Assembly (NCBI GenBank): GCA_021786265.1
Contig: JAJYNP010000091.1
Coordinates: 1 to 49,057, forward strand
Direction: 5' to 3'
DNA from: Chloroflexota bacterium
Lineage (GTDB): Bacteria; Chloroflexota; Limnocylindria; Limnocylindrales; CSP1-4
Length of the DNA: 49,057 nucleotides
Shown here: one piece after another, positions 1-7,547 of the stretch
Layout: the number at the start of each line of letters is the position of its first letter
Numbering within the stretch: the first letter of the stretch is position 1
Notes under the pieces: generated by a model
What the model was told of the DNA's origin: nothing
Databases searched by the model: none
Seen by the model: only the letters and a program-made list of their open reading frames with translations
Translations under genes and position numbers: made by a program

Positions 1-1026
1 GCTCCGCGACTCCAGGTCGCGCTCCATCTCGTCGAGATCCCGCGTCCAGATCCCGCCCGACAGGTACTTCCAGCCCCCGTCCGCGAGCAGCACCACGATC
101 GTGCCGTGCTCCATCTCGCGGGCGACGCGGGCCGCCGCCACCAGCGCGGCACCCGACGAGACCCCCGCGAAGATCCCCTCGCGCTCGGTCAGCGCCCGCA
201 GCGCCGCGATCGCGTCGCCGTTCGAGACCAGGTACTTCGCGTCGAGGATCGACGGGTCGAAGACCTCCGGCACGAACCCTTCGTCGAGCGACCGGAGCCC
301 CTGCACGTTCTCGCCCGGCATCGGCTCTGCAGCGATGATGCGCGCCTCCGGGTTGTGCTCGTGGAGGCGGCGACCCACGCCGGTCAGCGTGCCACCGGTC
401 CCGAGCCCGGCGATGAACACGTCCACCTCGGGGCAGTCCGCGATGATCTCCTCGGCCGTGCCCTCGTAGTGCGCCAGCGGGTTCGCCGGGTTGCCGTACT
501 GGTACGGCATCACGAACCGCTCGTCGCGCGACACCAGGTACTTGGCGAGCTCGACCGCCCCGTTCGACCCCTTGTCGCCCGGCGAATCGATGATCTCGGC
601 GCCGAACAGCGCGAGCAGCTGGCGCCGCTCGTTGGTGACGTTGTCGGGCATCACGACCGCGATCCGGTAGCCCTTGCGGCGGGCGATCATGGCCAGCGCG
701 ATGCCGGTGTTGCCGCTGGTGGGCTCGATGATGATCGAGTCGGGGCGGAGGGCGCCGCGCCGCTCCAGGTCCTCGATCAGGTACCTCGCCACGCGATCCT
801 TCACGGACCCGGTCGGGTTCATGAACTCGAGCTTGGCGTAGAGGCGAACGTTCTCGTTCGGGCACATCCGCGGGATCTCGACCAGTGGGGTATGCCCGAT
901 CGCGTCGACGATCGACGGGAAGCGCCCGCCGTGGGGTCCGGTGCCCTCGTGCGGATGGGGCCGCAACCGCTCCAGCTCGGCCCACGACGGGATCGCGGTG
1001 GCGTCCGCGACCCGGTGCGACGCCAT
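1..1026 (-). CDS. cysM: Cysteine synthase CysM, CysO-thiocarboxylate dependent type (C-terminus cut by window edge)
   Basis: A PLP enzyme of the cysteine synthase family; 342 codons are visible and the C-terminus lies outside the window. The PLP lysine sits in NPTGSVKDR, the substrate loop is PTSGNTG, and the phosphate-binding loop is GLGTGGT. The segment GLRSLDEGFVPE keeps the arginine that mycobacterial CysM uses to recognise O-phosphoserine; overall the sequence reads closer to that CysM than to sulfide-using CysK. It probably makes cysteine from O-phosphoserine and the thiocarboxylate of the CysO-like protein encoded 4 bases upstream. The start is the ATG at 1026, with an AGGGGG ribosome site inside the end of cysO. 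It is the last visible gene of the sulfur operon. Family is sure; the sulfur donor is inferred from motif and neighbours. Confidence 0.9.
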   Translation of the reverse strand, partial: MASHRVADATAIPSWAELERLRPHPHEGTGPHGGRFPSIVDAIGHTPLVEIPRMCPNENVRLYAKLEFMNPTGSVKDRVARYLIEDLERRGALRPDSIIIEPTSGNTGIALAMIARRKGYRIAVVMPDNVTNERRQLLALFGAEIIDSPGDKGSNGAVELAKYLVSRDERFVMPYQYGNPANPLAHYEGTAEEIIADCPEVDVFIAGLGTGGTLTGVGRRLHEHNPEARIIAAEPMPGENVQGLRSLDEGFVPEVFDPSILDAKYLVSNGDAIAALRALTEREGIFAGVSSGAALVAAARVAREMEHGTIVVLLADGGWKYLSGGIWTRDLDEMERDLESRS

Positions 1027-1030
1027 GGCC

Positions 1031-1306
1031 CTATGCGCCCCCTGCCATCGCCGGCAGGATCACGACCGTGTCGGCCGCGGAGACCGGCGTACCGAGCTCC
1101 TGGAGGTAGCGGATGTCCTGGTCGTTCAGGTAGACGTTGACGAACCGGTTGAGCGTCCCGTCGGCGCCGAGCAGCTGGTCCCCGAGCCCGGGAAAACGCT
1201 CGACCAGCCCGCGGACCACGTCGCCCACGGTCGATCCGTCGACCTCGACCTGCTTGTTGCCCTCCGCCTGCGCCCGCAGGACCGGGGGGATGCGCACCTT
1301 GCTCAT
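1031..1306 (-). CDS. cysO: CysO/MoaD/ThiS-family sulfur carrier protein with C-terminal GGA
   Basis: A 91-residue ubiquitin-fold sulfur carrier beginning MSKVRIPPVL, the right size for MoaD/CysO. Such proteins are adenylated and thiocarboxylated on a C-terminal Gly-Gly by a ThiF-type enzyme; that enzyme is the next gene upstream, and the consumer, CysM, is next downstream. The internal ATG at 1306 is chosen because residues upstream of it are proline/arginine-rich and unlike the family. Oddity: the protein ends GGA, not GG, so one alanine must be removed before activation, or the gene works differently. No JAMM/Mec protease, which does such trimming in other systems, is in the window. CysO rather than MoaD is inferred from context. 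Confidence 0.85.
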   Translation of the reverse strand: MSKVRIPPVLRAQAEGNKQVEVDGSTVGDVVRGLVERFPGLGDQLLGADGTLNRFVNVYLNDQDIRYLQELGTPVSAADTVVILPAMAGGA

Positions 1307-1370
1307 CTGGATTCCGTTCTCCTCGAATGTCGGTTCGCGCGGGACCCGCGCGAACATGCTGCCTCGCGGC

Positions 1371-2579
1371 TCAGTCGGCCTCGCCGAGTGGGCGGGCGGC
1401 CAGTGGCTGCACGGCCAGTGGCTGCGCCACCTGCTCGCCCTGGACGGACGGCACATCGCGACCCGCGCCCGCGCCGTCGCCGCACGCCGGGCAGTGCGGG
1501 TCGCGGCGCAGTTTCAGCTCCTGGAACGACATGTCGAGCGCGTCGTAGATGAGCAGCCGGCTCACCAGCGGCTCACCGATGCCGAGCAGCAGCTTCAGCG
1601 CCTCGGTCGCCTGCAGCAGGCCGAGCGTGCCGGGGACCACGCCCAGCACCCCCGCGACGGAGCAGCCGGGCGCCAGCTCCGGCGGCGGCGCCGTCGGATA
1701 CAGGCAGCGGTAGCAGGGGCCGGCGTACGGCTGGAATACCGTGAGCTGCCCCTCGAATCGGAACACGCTGGCATGCACCACCGGGATGCCCGCGCGGACC
1801 GCCGCGTCGTTCAGCGTGTAGCGCGTCTCGAAGGTGTCGGTGCCGTCCAGGATGACGTCGTAACCCTCGATGATCCGGGCCACGTTGTCCTCGGCGAGCA
1901 TCTCGTCGTACGCGACCACCTCCACGCCGGGGTTGAGGGCGCGGATGGCGGCCGCGGCCGAATCGGTCTTCTTCTGACCGACCCGGTCGGTCGCGTGGAT
2001 CACCTGGCGCTGGAGGTTGCTGAGGTCGACCACGTCGAAGTCGACGATCCCGATCGTCCCGACCCCCGCGGCAGCGAGGTAGAGCATGGCCGACGAGCCG
2101 AGCCCGCCGGCGCCGATGAACAGCACGCGCGAGTCGAGGAGCTTCGCCTGCCCCTCGGCACCCATCTCGGGGATCAGCAGGTGGCGGCTGTAGCGCCGCT
2201 TCTGCTCGAGCGTCAGCACCTTCGGCTGGGTCCACGGCCGGCCCTCGGACTTCCACAGCTGGAAGCCACCGGTCATGGAGATCGGGTCGGTGTACCCCAT
2301 CGCCCGCAGCTCGCGTGCGGCGAGCAGCGAACGAACCCCGCCGGCGCAGTACAGGATCAGCGACGTGTCCCGGTCGGGGACCGCGGCCTCGATCTCCTGC
2401 TCGATGTAGCTCCTGGCGAGATGGAGGGCGCCAGGGATGTGCCCCTGCTCCCACTCGTCCTGCTCGCGGACGTCGACCAGCCTGGCACCGGACTGGAGGA
2501 GCCGGGCGGCCTCGTCGGGCCACACCTCTCGCGTGACCGCTCGGGCCTCGCGCATCAGTTCGTTGAATGTCTTCGGCAT
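1371..2579 (-). CDS. Rhodanese-ThiF/MoeB fusion, sulfur-carrier activating enzyme (MoeZ-like, domains swapped)
   Basis: A 402-residue two-domain protein. An N-terminal rhodanese domain (about 20-115) carries catalytic Cys78 in LYCAGGVRS. A ThiF/MoeB E1-like domain (about 120-360) has the nucleotide loop GAGGLGSS at 156-163 and zinc ligands Cys289/Cys292 and Cys363/Cys366. It should adenylate the C-terminus of the CysO-like carrier and transfer sulfur to it, with the rhodanese cysteine relaying sulfur from SufS. In mycobacterial MoeZ and eukaryotic MOCS3 the rhodanese is C-terminal; here it is N-terminal. The start at 2579 (MPKTF) is preferred over one 13 codons earlier. The last 30 residues are Gln/Ala/Leu-rich and not conserved. 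It sits between sufU and cysO in one operon. Confidence 0.9.
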   Translation of the reverse strand: MPKTFNELMREARAVTREVWPDEAARLLQSGARLVDVREQDEWEQGHIPGALHLARSYIEQEIEAAVPDRDTSLILYCAGGVRSLLAARELRAMGYTDPISMTGGFQLWKSEGRPWTQPKVLTLEQKRRYSRHLLIPEMGAEGQAKLLDSRVLFIGAGGLGSSAMLYLAAAGVGTIGIVDFDVVDLSNLQRQVIHATDRVGQKKTDSAAAAIRALNPGVEVVAYDEMLAEDNVARIIEGYDVILDGTDTFETRYTLNDAAVRAGIPVVHASVFRFEGQLTVFQPYAGPCYRCLYPTAPPPELAPGCSVAGVLGVVPGTLGLLQATEALKLLLGIGEPLVSRLLIYDALDMSFQELKLRRDPHCPACGDGAGAGRDVPSVQGEQVAQPLAVQPLAARPLGEAD

Positions 2580-2705
2580 GAGACGGGACTCCAGGGGACG
2601 GGAACTGGGCCGCCTCACGGGAGGCGGCGCGGGATCGCGCTGTCGCGAATGGGACGCCGGCGACTCAGGCCGGCCGCCGACACCTGCAGCGGCCCGCGGG
2701 GCGCG

Positions 2706-3110
<405 letters not shown>

Positions 3111-3154
3111 CGGGTTTCAGTATCGCCCATCCGTGTACTGCGGTGCGTCCGCAA

Positions 3155-4561
3155 CTATTCTCGACCGAAGAGGGCCTGGACCTTGCGCAACCCCGCCACC
3201 AGCCGGTCGATGTCGTCCGTGGTGCTGTACACGCCGAAGCTGGCCCGCGCGGTGGCCGCCTCACCCAGGCGCTCGTGGAGCGGCTGGGTGCAGTGGTGGC
3301 CGGCGCGGACCGCCACGGCCTCGCGGTCGAGCAGGGTCGCGACGTCATGCGGATGCACGCCCGGCAGGTTGAAGGTGACGACACCGCCCCGCCCATCGGC
3401 CGTGCGCGGCCCGTGCAGGGTGATCCCGGGCACGTCGCGGGCGAGCGCGCCGAGCGCGTAGGCGGCCAGCAGCCGCTCATGCTCCCGCACCCGGTCCATC
3501 CCCAGGGCCACCAGATAGTCAACGGCCGCGCCGAGCCCGATCGCCGCCGCGATGTCCGGCGTGCCGGCCTCGAACTTCCAGGGCACGTCGTTGTAGACCG
3601 TGGAGCGCAGGTGGACCTCGCGGATCATCTCGCCGCCGCCCATGTACGGTGGCATCGCGTCGAGCAGCTCGCGCCGCGCCCAGAGCACGCCGCTGCCGGT
3701 GGGCCCGAGCGCCTTGTGGCCGCTGAACGCGTAGAAGTCGCAGTCGAGCTCCGCCACGTTCACCGGCATGTGGGGGACCGCCTGCGCCCCGTCGACCAGC
3801 ACGAGGGCACCGGCGGCGTGGGCGCGGTCGACCATGTCGCGGACCGGGTTGATGGTCCCGATGCCGTTGGAGACGTGGGTGAACGCGACCAGCTTCGGCC
3901 GGGTGCGGAGCAGCGCGTCGTAGTTGTCCTGGATCAGCCGGCCCTCGTCGTCGATCGGGACGAACTCGAGGTCGGCGTCCTTCTCCTGGACCAGCATCTG
4001 CCACGGCACCAGGTTCGAGTGGTGTTCGAGCTCGGTGAGCACGATCGTGTCGCCGGTCCCGATGTTCCGGCGGCCCCAGGTGGCCGCGACCAGGTTGATC
4101 GCCTCGGTCGCGTTGCGCACGAAGACGATCTCGTGGCGATCGCGCGCCCCGATGAACCGGGCCACACGCTCGCGGGCGCCCTCGTACAGGGCGGTGGCCT
4201 CCTCGCCGAGCGCGTAGATGCCGCGGTGGACGTTCGCGGTGTGGCGCGTGTTGTAGTCGTTGACCGCGTCGACCACGGCGCGCGGCTTCAGGCTGGTCGC
4301 GGCGCTGTCCAGGTAGGCGACCGGCCGGCCTCCGAAGTCGCGCTCGAAGATCGGGAAGTCGCGCCGCAGCGCGACCGGGTCCAGCGGGTCGCGCCGGTTC
4401 GTCTCCGCCGCGTCGGGCGCGTCGGACTCGGCCTCGAGCGCGGTCCCCGTCCCGGTGCGCGGCACGGCCACGTCGCAGTCGGCCACGGGATCCGGGCCGT
4501 CCTGCGGCAGGATGGTCACGGGCGCCGTCCTGCCCGCCGTCCGCTGCTCGCCGATCGCCAT
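3155..4561 (-). CDS. sufS: SufS, group II cysteine desulfurase
   Basis: A PLP-dependent desulfurase of 468 residues that releases sulfur from cysteine as a protein persulfide. The PLP lysine is Lys283 in FSGHKALGPTG, the ring-stacking histidine lies in ELEHHSN, and the catalytic cysteine is Cys424 in RAGHHCTQP, the short-loop arrangement of SufS. The N-terminus is about 55 residues longer than usual and low in complexity. The start at 4561 (MAIGEQ) follows an AAGGAAGG ribosome site; an upstream in-frame ATG would overlap sufC. It lies between sufC and sufU. It would supply persulfide both to Fe-S assembly and, through the rhodanese-ThiF protein, to CysO. Confidence 0.95.
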   Translation of the reverse strand: MAIGEQRTAGRTAPVTILPQDGPDPVADCDVAVPRTGTGTALEAESDAPDAAETNRRDPLDPVALRRDFPIFERDFGGRPVAYLDSAATSLKPRAVVDAVNDYNTRHTANVHRGIYALGEEATALYEGARERVARFIGARDRHEIVFVRNATEAINLVAATWGRRNIGTGDTIVLTELEHHSNLVPWQMLVQEKDADLEFVPIDDEGRLIQDNYDALLRTRPKLVAFTHVSNGIGTINPVRDMVDRAHAAGALVLVDGAQAVPHMPVNVAELDCDFYAFSGHKALGPTGSGVLWARRELLDAMPPYMGGGEMIREVHLRSTVYNDVPWKFEAGTPDIAAAIGLGAAVDYLVALGMDRVREHERLLAAYALGALARDVPGITLHGPRTADGRGGVVTFNLPGVHPHDVATLLDREAVAVRAGHHCTQPLHERLGEAATARASFGVYSTTDDIDRLVAGLRKVQALFGRE

Positions 4562-4583
4562 CGTCCAGGTCCTTCCTTCGCCG

Positions 4584-5495
4584 TCAGTGCGCCGCCGGCT
4601 CCGGCTCGGGGGCCTCGTCGCCGACGTAGTCCTCGTATCCCGCCGCACGGAGCACCGGGCCGTAGCCCTCCTCCTCGAGCTGGAGCGCCAGGTCCCGGCC
4701 CCCGGACTTGAGGATCCGGCCGCGCGCCAGGACGTGGACGTAGTCCGGGGTGATGTAGTTGAGCAACCGCTGGTAATGCGTGATCAGGAGCACGCCCATC
4801 CCGGGGTTGAGCTGCGCGTTGACGCCCTCCGCCACGATCCGCAGCGCATCGATGTCCAGCCCGGAATCGGTCTCGTCGAGGATGGCGAGCTCCGGCTGGA
4901 GAACGGCCATCTGCAGCATCTCGAGCCGCTTCTTCTCGCCGCCCGAGAAGCCCTCGTTCACGTAGCGGCCGGCGAACGCGTCGTCGAGCTTGAGCAGGGA
5001 CATCTTCTCGCGCATGAGCTTGCGGAAGGCGCCCATCGTGATCCCGCCGCGCGCCGGGTCCGAGGGGTCGTACTGCGCCTGCCCATCGAGCCCGCGCATG
5101 CGGGCGTTGAGCGCCGTGCGCAGGAAGCTCGCCACGGACAGCCCGGGGATCGCGGTCGGGTACTGGAAGGCCAGGAAGATGCCGAGGCGCGCCCGCTTGT
5201 CGGGCGAGAGCGCCAGGATGTCGTGGCCGCGCCAGGTCGCCTCGCCCTGCGTGACCTTGTACGCCGGGTGGCCCATGAGAGCGTAGGCCAGCGTGGTCTT
5301 GCCCGACCCGTTCGGGCCCATGATCGCGTGGACCTCGCCGCGGGGGACGGTCAGGTCCACGCCGGCGAGGATCTCCCGGTTCGGGTCGGCGATCGGCACC
5401 ACGTGCAGGTCGCGGATCACCAGTTCGTTGTCGCCCGCGGTGGGGCTCGCATCAGGCACGGTGGCGCCGCTCGCGGTCGGGTTCGTGTCGCTCAC
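4584..5495 (-). CDS. sufC: SufC, Fe-S assembly ABC-type ATPase
   Basis: A 303-residue ABC ATPase. Walker A is GPNGSGKTT at 60-68, the signature FSGGEKKR at 183-190, and Walker B with the downstream sequence LAILDETDSGLD begins near 204; the SufC-specific DETDSGLD is clear. SufC normally works with SufB and SufD to build Fe-S clusters, but neither is encoded beside it; the upstream neighbour is the Rrf2 regulator and the downstream one sufS. It has about 25 extra Thr/Pro/Ala residues at the N-terminus and an acidic tail. No membrane segments, as expected for a cytosolic ATPase. Confidence 0.94.
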   Translation of the reverse strand: MSDTNPTASGATVPDASPTAGDNELVIRDLHVVPIADPNREILAGVDLTVPRGEVHAIMGPNGSGKTTLAYALMGHPAYKVTQGEATWRGHDILALSPDKRARLGIFLAFQYPTAIPGLSVASFLRTALNARMRGLDGQAQYDPSDPARGGITMGAFRKLMREKMSLLKLDDAFAGRYVNEGFSGGEKKRLEMLQMAVLQPELAILDETDSGLDIDALRIVAEGVNAQLNPGMGVLLITHYQRLLNYITPDYVHVLARGRILKSGGRDLALQLEEEGYGPVLRAAGYEDYVGDEAPEPEPAAH

Positions 5496-5568
5496 GGTTG
5501 GGGTTCGACTCCTCGGGACGGTGGCCGGCCCCGCGCTCCGGTTCTTCGCCGCGGCGGGGACCGATGGA

Positions 5569-6039
5569 TCAGACGACGACGTGCGTGGGGTGGACGCCGG
5601 GCGCAGGGACGAGCGGACGCGCGAGGTCGGCGAGGGTCAGGGAGTCCACGGCGTCGGTGATGGCGTCCCGGACCCTGACCCAGAGGGTGTTCACGGTGCA
5701 GAAGGTAGTACGGCCGCACTGACCGGATGTCTCGCGGTCGTGGGCGGCGCAGATCATCGGGACGATGGGTCCCTCCAGGGCGCGGAGCACGTCGCCCATG
5801 CGGATCTCTCCGGGGTCGCGGGCCAGCGTGTACCCACCGCGCGCCCCCCGGTGGCTGATGACCAGGTCGGCCTCGCGCAGGCTCACGACGAGCTGCTCGA
5901 GGTAGGGCCGGGGCAGGTCCTCGTGATCGGCCACGTCGGCCAGGCTCACGGGGCCCTCGCCGTAGTGGCGGGCGAGCTCCACCATCAGCCGCACGCCGTA
6001 CTCGCCCTTCGTGGAGAAGTGCACGGCGCCGGTGCTCAT
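5569..6039 (-). CDS. Rrf2-family transcription regulator, probable Fe-S sensing SufR/IscR type
   Basis: A 156-residue Rrf2 protein. The winged helix-turn-helix covers roughly residues 8-75 (with GARGGYTLARDP, the Rrf2 wing), and Cys97, Cys108 and Cys114 match the three cluster-binding cysteines of IscR-like members. It heads the minus-strand suf/cys operon, so it probably senses Fe-S status and represses its own operon. The start at 6039 (MSTGAVHF) gives a normal family N-terminus. A promoter with an adjoining inverted repeat lies 160-210 bases upstream. The Fe-S role is inferred from cysteines and context. Confidence 0.9.
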   Translation of the reverse strand: MSTGAVHFSTKGEYGVRLMVELARHYGEGPVSLADVADHEDLPRPYLEQLVVSLREADLVISHRGARGGYTLARDPGEIRMGDVLRALEGPIVPMICAAHDRETSGQCGRTTFCTVNTLWVRVRDAITDAVDSLTLADLARPLVPAPGVHPTHVVV

Positions 6040-6198
6040 GAAGCTGGTTCGCACGGTCGAGTCGCTGCCCCCGGGTGTTCGCTCAGGTCGGTGGCGATCT
6101 CCGATCGGTCCGGGTACGGTGGTCGGTCGACTCGCCCGGCCTGGCCCGATCTGCTCGGACCGTACCGACCTGCTCGCCCGGCGTCGCGTCCCGCCAAT

Positions 6199-6217
6199 TC
6201 CGACGGAAATCGTCGGA
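6199..6217. promoter_or_regulatory. Inverted-repeat operator candidate at the suf operon promoter
   Basis: TCCGACG and CGTCGGA are perfect 7-base arms around a 5-base centre. The site starts 4 bases downstream of the -10 hexamer of the minus-strand promoter, thus over the expected transcription start. Position and symmetry suit autorepression by the Rrf2 protein encoded downstream; binding is inferred. Confidence 0.55.
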
Positions 6218-6221
6218 TTTG

Positions 6222-6250
6222 AGTCTAGTGGCTTGCGCACATGGCGTCAA
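6222..6250 (-). promoter_or_regulatory. Sigma70-type promoter of the rrf2-suf-cys operon
   Basis: On the minus strand, TTGACG (6245-6250) is followed after exactly 17 bases by TAGACT (6222-6227), a good -35/-10 pair. The predicted start falls at the inverted-repeat operator. The -35 hexamer is the first six bases of the target duplication of the adjacent mobile element, so the element inserted right against the promoter without destroying it. Confidence 0.7.
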
Positions 6251-6260
6251 CGGAGGTGGG
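6245..6260. repeat. Left copy of the 16-bp target-site duplication
   Basis: CGTCAACGGAGGTGGG lies directly before the left terminal inverted repeat and is repeated exactly at 23991-24006 directly after the right one. A perfect 16-bp duplication abutting inverted repeats is the mark of cut-and-paste or casposase-type integration; published casposon duplications are about 14-15 bp or somewhat longer. Confidence 0.9.
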
Positions 6261-6294
6261 GGGTAGTAGGTAGATCCTCTGGAAGTTGCCGCTC
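6261..6294 (+). repeat. Left terminal inverted repeat of the casposon-like element
   Basis: Begins GGGTAGTAGGTAG (13 bases identical to the right end read inward), then an 8-base variable part, then GAAGTTGCCGCTC (13 bases identical). In total 28 of 34 positions match the right repeat. The two-block layout suggests two recognition segments, one at the cut tip and one subterminal. Confidence 0.9.
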
Positions 6295-6416
6295 GCGAGC
6301 CGAGCCGGGCGCAGGCCCCCTGGTGTCGCGTGCCGGACGAGGCGCGGCAGGCTTCCGTCACAGGTAAAGTGGAGCACAACCACGGTCCACACCTAGGGAA
6401 GTGAGGTATCGCTGCG

Positions 6417-7547
6417 GTGTCGACGCAGCCGTTCATGCGGCCCTCCATCGCAGACGTCGTCACGTCTGCGCCGTGGGCTTCGCTTGAGGTTCACCTCGAT
6501 GGGCTGCGGGATCGAGTGGACGCGAGCCTGGAGCGTGCTCATGGCTTGCGCGAGGCCTACCGAGAGGAACTGCTGTCCCGCAGCCCCGAGCTAGCGGAGC
6601 AGGTCCATCGCCCCAGCCGCAGCGCTCTCGATGCGGCCGAGCGCCTGCTGGCAACAGGAACCGTGGCCGCGGCCGATGGCACCGTCGACGCCGTGCCACT
6701 GCTCACGGGGTCGAAGATCCAAGTCGGCGTGGTGCTCGTCTCCAACCGCGGCGAGGTCGTGGACCTCGTTACACGGATCTTCGAGTACGAGCTCGCGTCG
6801 GGGGCTAGTAGCGCGACTGACTTCTTCGCGCAACTCCGAACGGCGCGGTCGATCTCGAACCTGCTCAGTCGTGCAGTGATGCTCTTCGGAGAACGGCGGC
6901 TGCTTCGCGATCATCCTGCCGACTGGCGAATGATCCATGGCGAGTTGATGCCTCACGAGCTGAGGACGGGAGCCGGAAGGCCCGATGCTAACCTACCGCC
7001 GACATTCGATCTAGTGCGCTCCTACGTGGACTCCGAGACCTTCATCGCGGTTTCCGAGAGCCCCCAGGACCTCGACATCCTGAATGCCGCGGTCCTGCTG
7101 GAGCCTGGGGAATACATAGTCATCCGCTCTATGGTCGAGACGCTGTCAGTCTTCCTCGATGGAGACCCCACGATTGGCACGGTCCGCGCGAACTTCAACG
7201 CGAACGACGAGCGCCGCTTTCGTGAGTTCATCGCCTCAGCCGGACCCGAGGTAGCAGTCGTGTTGGCCAAAGCGGGCAATGCCCCGTTCCTTCTTGAATG
7301 CCACGCCAACCGAGTGGAGGAGGCAGTTGCCCTCTTCATGGCCGATGCGCTCTGGACTCGCGGCCTGCCCTCCGAAGGGTCGCCAATGGCAGCGAGAGCC
7401 TTTCCGTTCCATATCGACCTCGCCGACCAGGTCGCCAGGACCCTGTTCAAAGGCGCCGACTTCAGAGCGTTTGTCGAAGCACGTCTGGCAATGGTCGGGG
7501 CGGACACTGCTCTCTTTGATCTCGACCCAAGGAGGACGCGTTCATGA
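6417..7547 (+). CDS. NurA-like nuclease, partner of HerA
   Basis: A 376-residue protein read from a GTG start preceded by a GAGG ribosome site. It overlaps the HerA ATPase gene by ATGA, the usual NurA-HerA coupling. The segment AADGTVDAVPLL (85-96) matches the NurA acidic motif I at the first strand of the RNase H-like fold, and a conserved-looking PFHIDLADQVARTLF lies near the C-terminus. NurA-HerA machines resect or degrade DNA ends; bacterial versions also occur in phage defence. N-terminal 80 residues are helical. First gene inside the left end of the element. NurA assignment rests on motif plus HerA linkage and is probable, not certain. Confidence 0.7.
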   Translation: MSTQPFMRPSIADVVTSAPWASLEVHLDGLRDRVDASLERAHGLREAYREELLSRSPELAEQVHRPSRSALDAAERLLATGTVAAADGTVDAVPLLTGSKIQVGVVLVSNRGEVVDLVTRIFEYELASGASSATDFFAQLRTARSISNLLSRAVMLFGERRLLRDHPADWRMIHGELMPHELRTGAGRPDANLPPTFDLVRSYVDSETFIAVSESPQDLDILNAAVLLEPGEYIVIRSMVETLSVFLDGDPTIGTVRANFNANDERRFREFIASAGPEVAVVLAKAGNAPFLLECHANRVEEAVALFMADALWTRGLPSEGSPMAARAFPFHIDLADQVARTLFKGADFRAFVEARLAMVGADTALFDLDPRRTRS

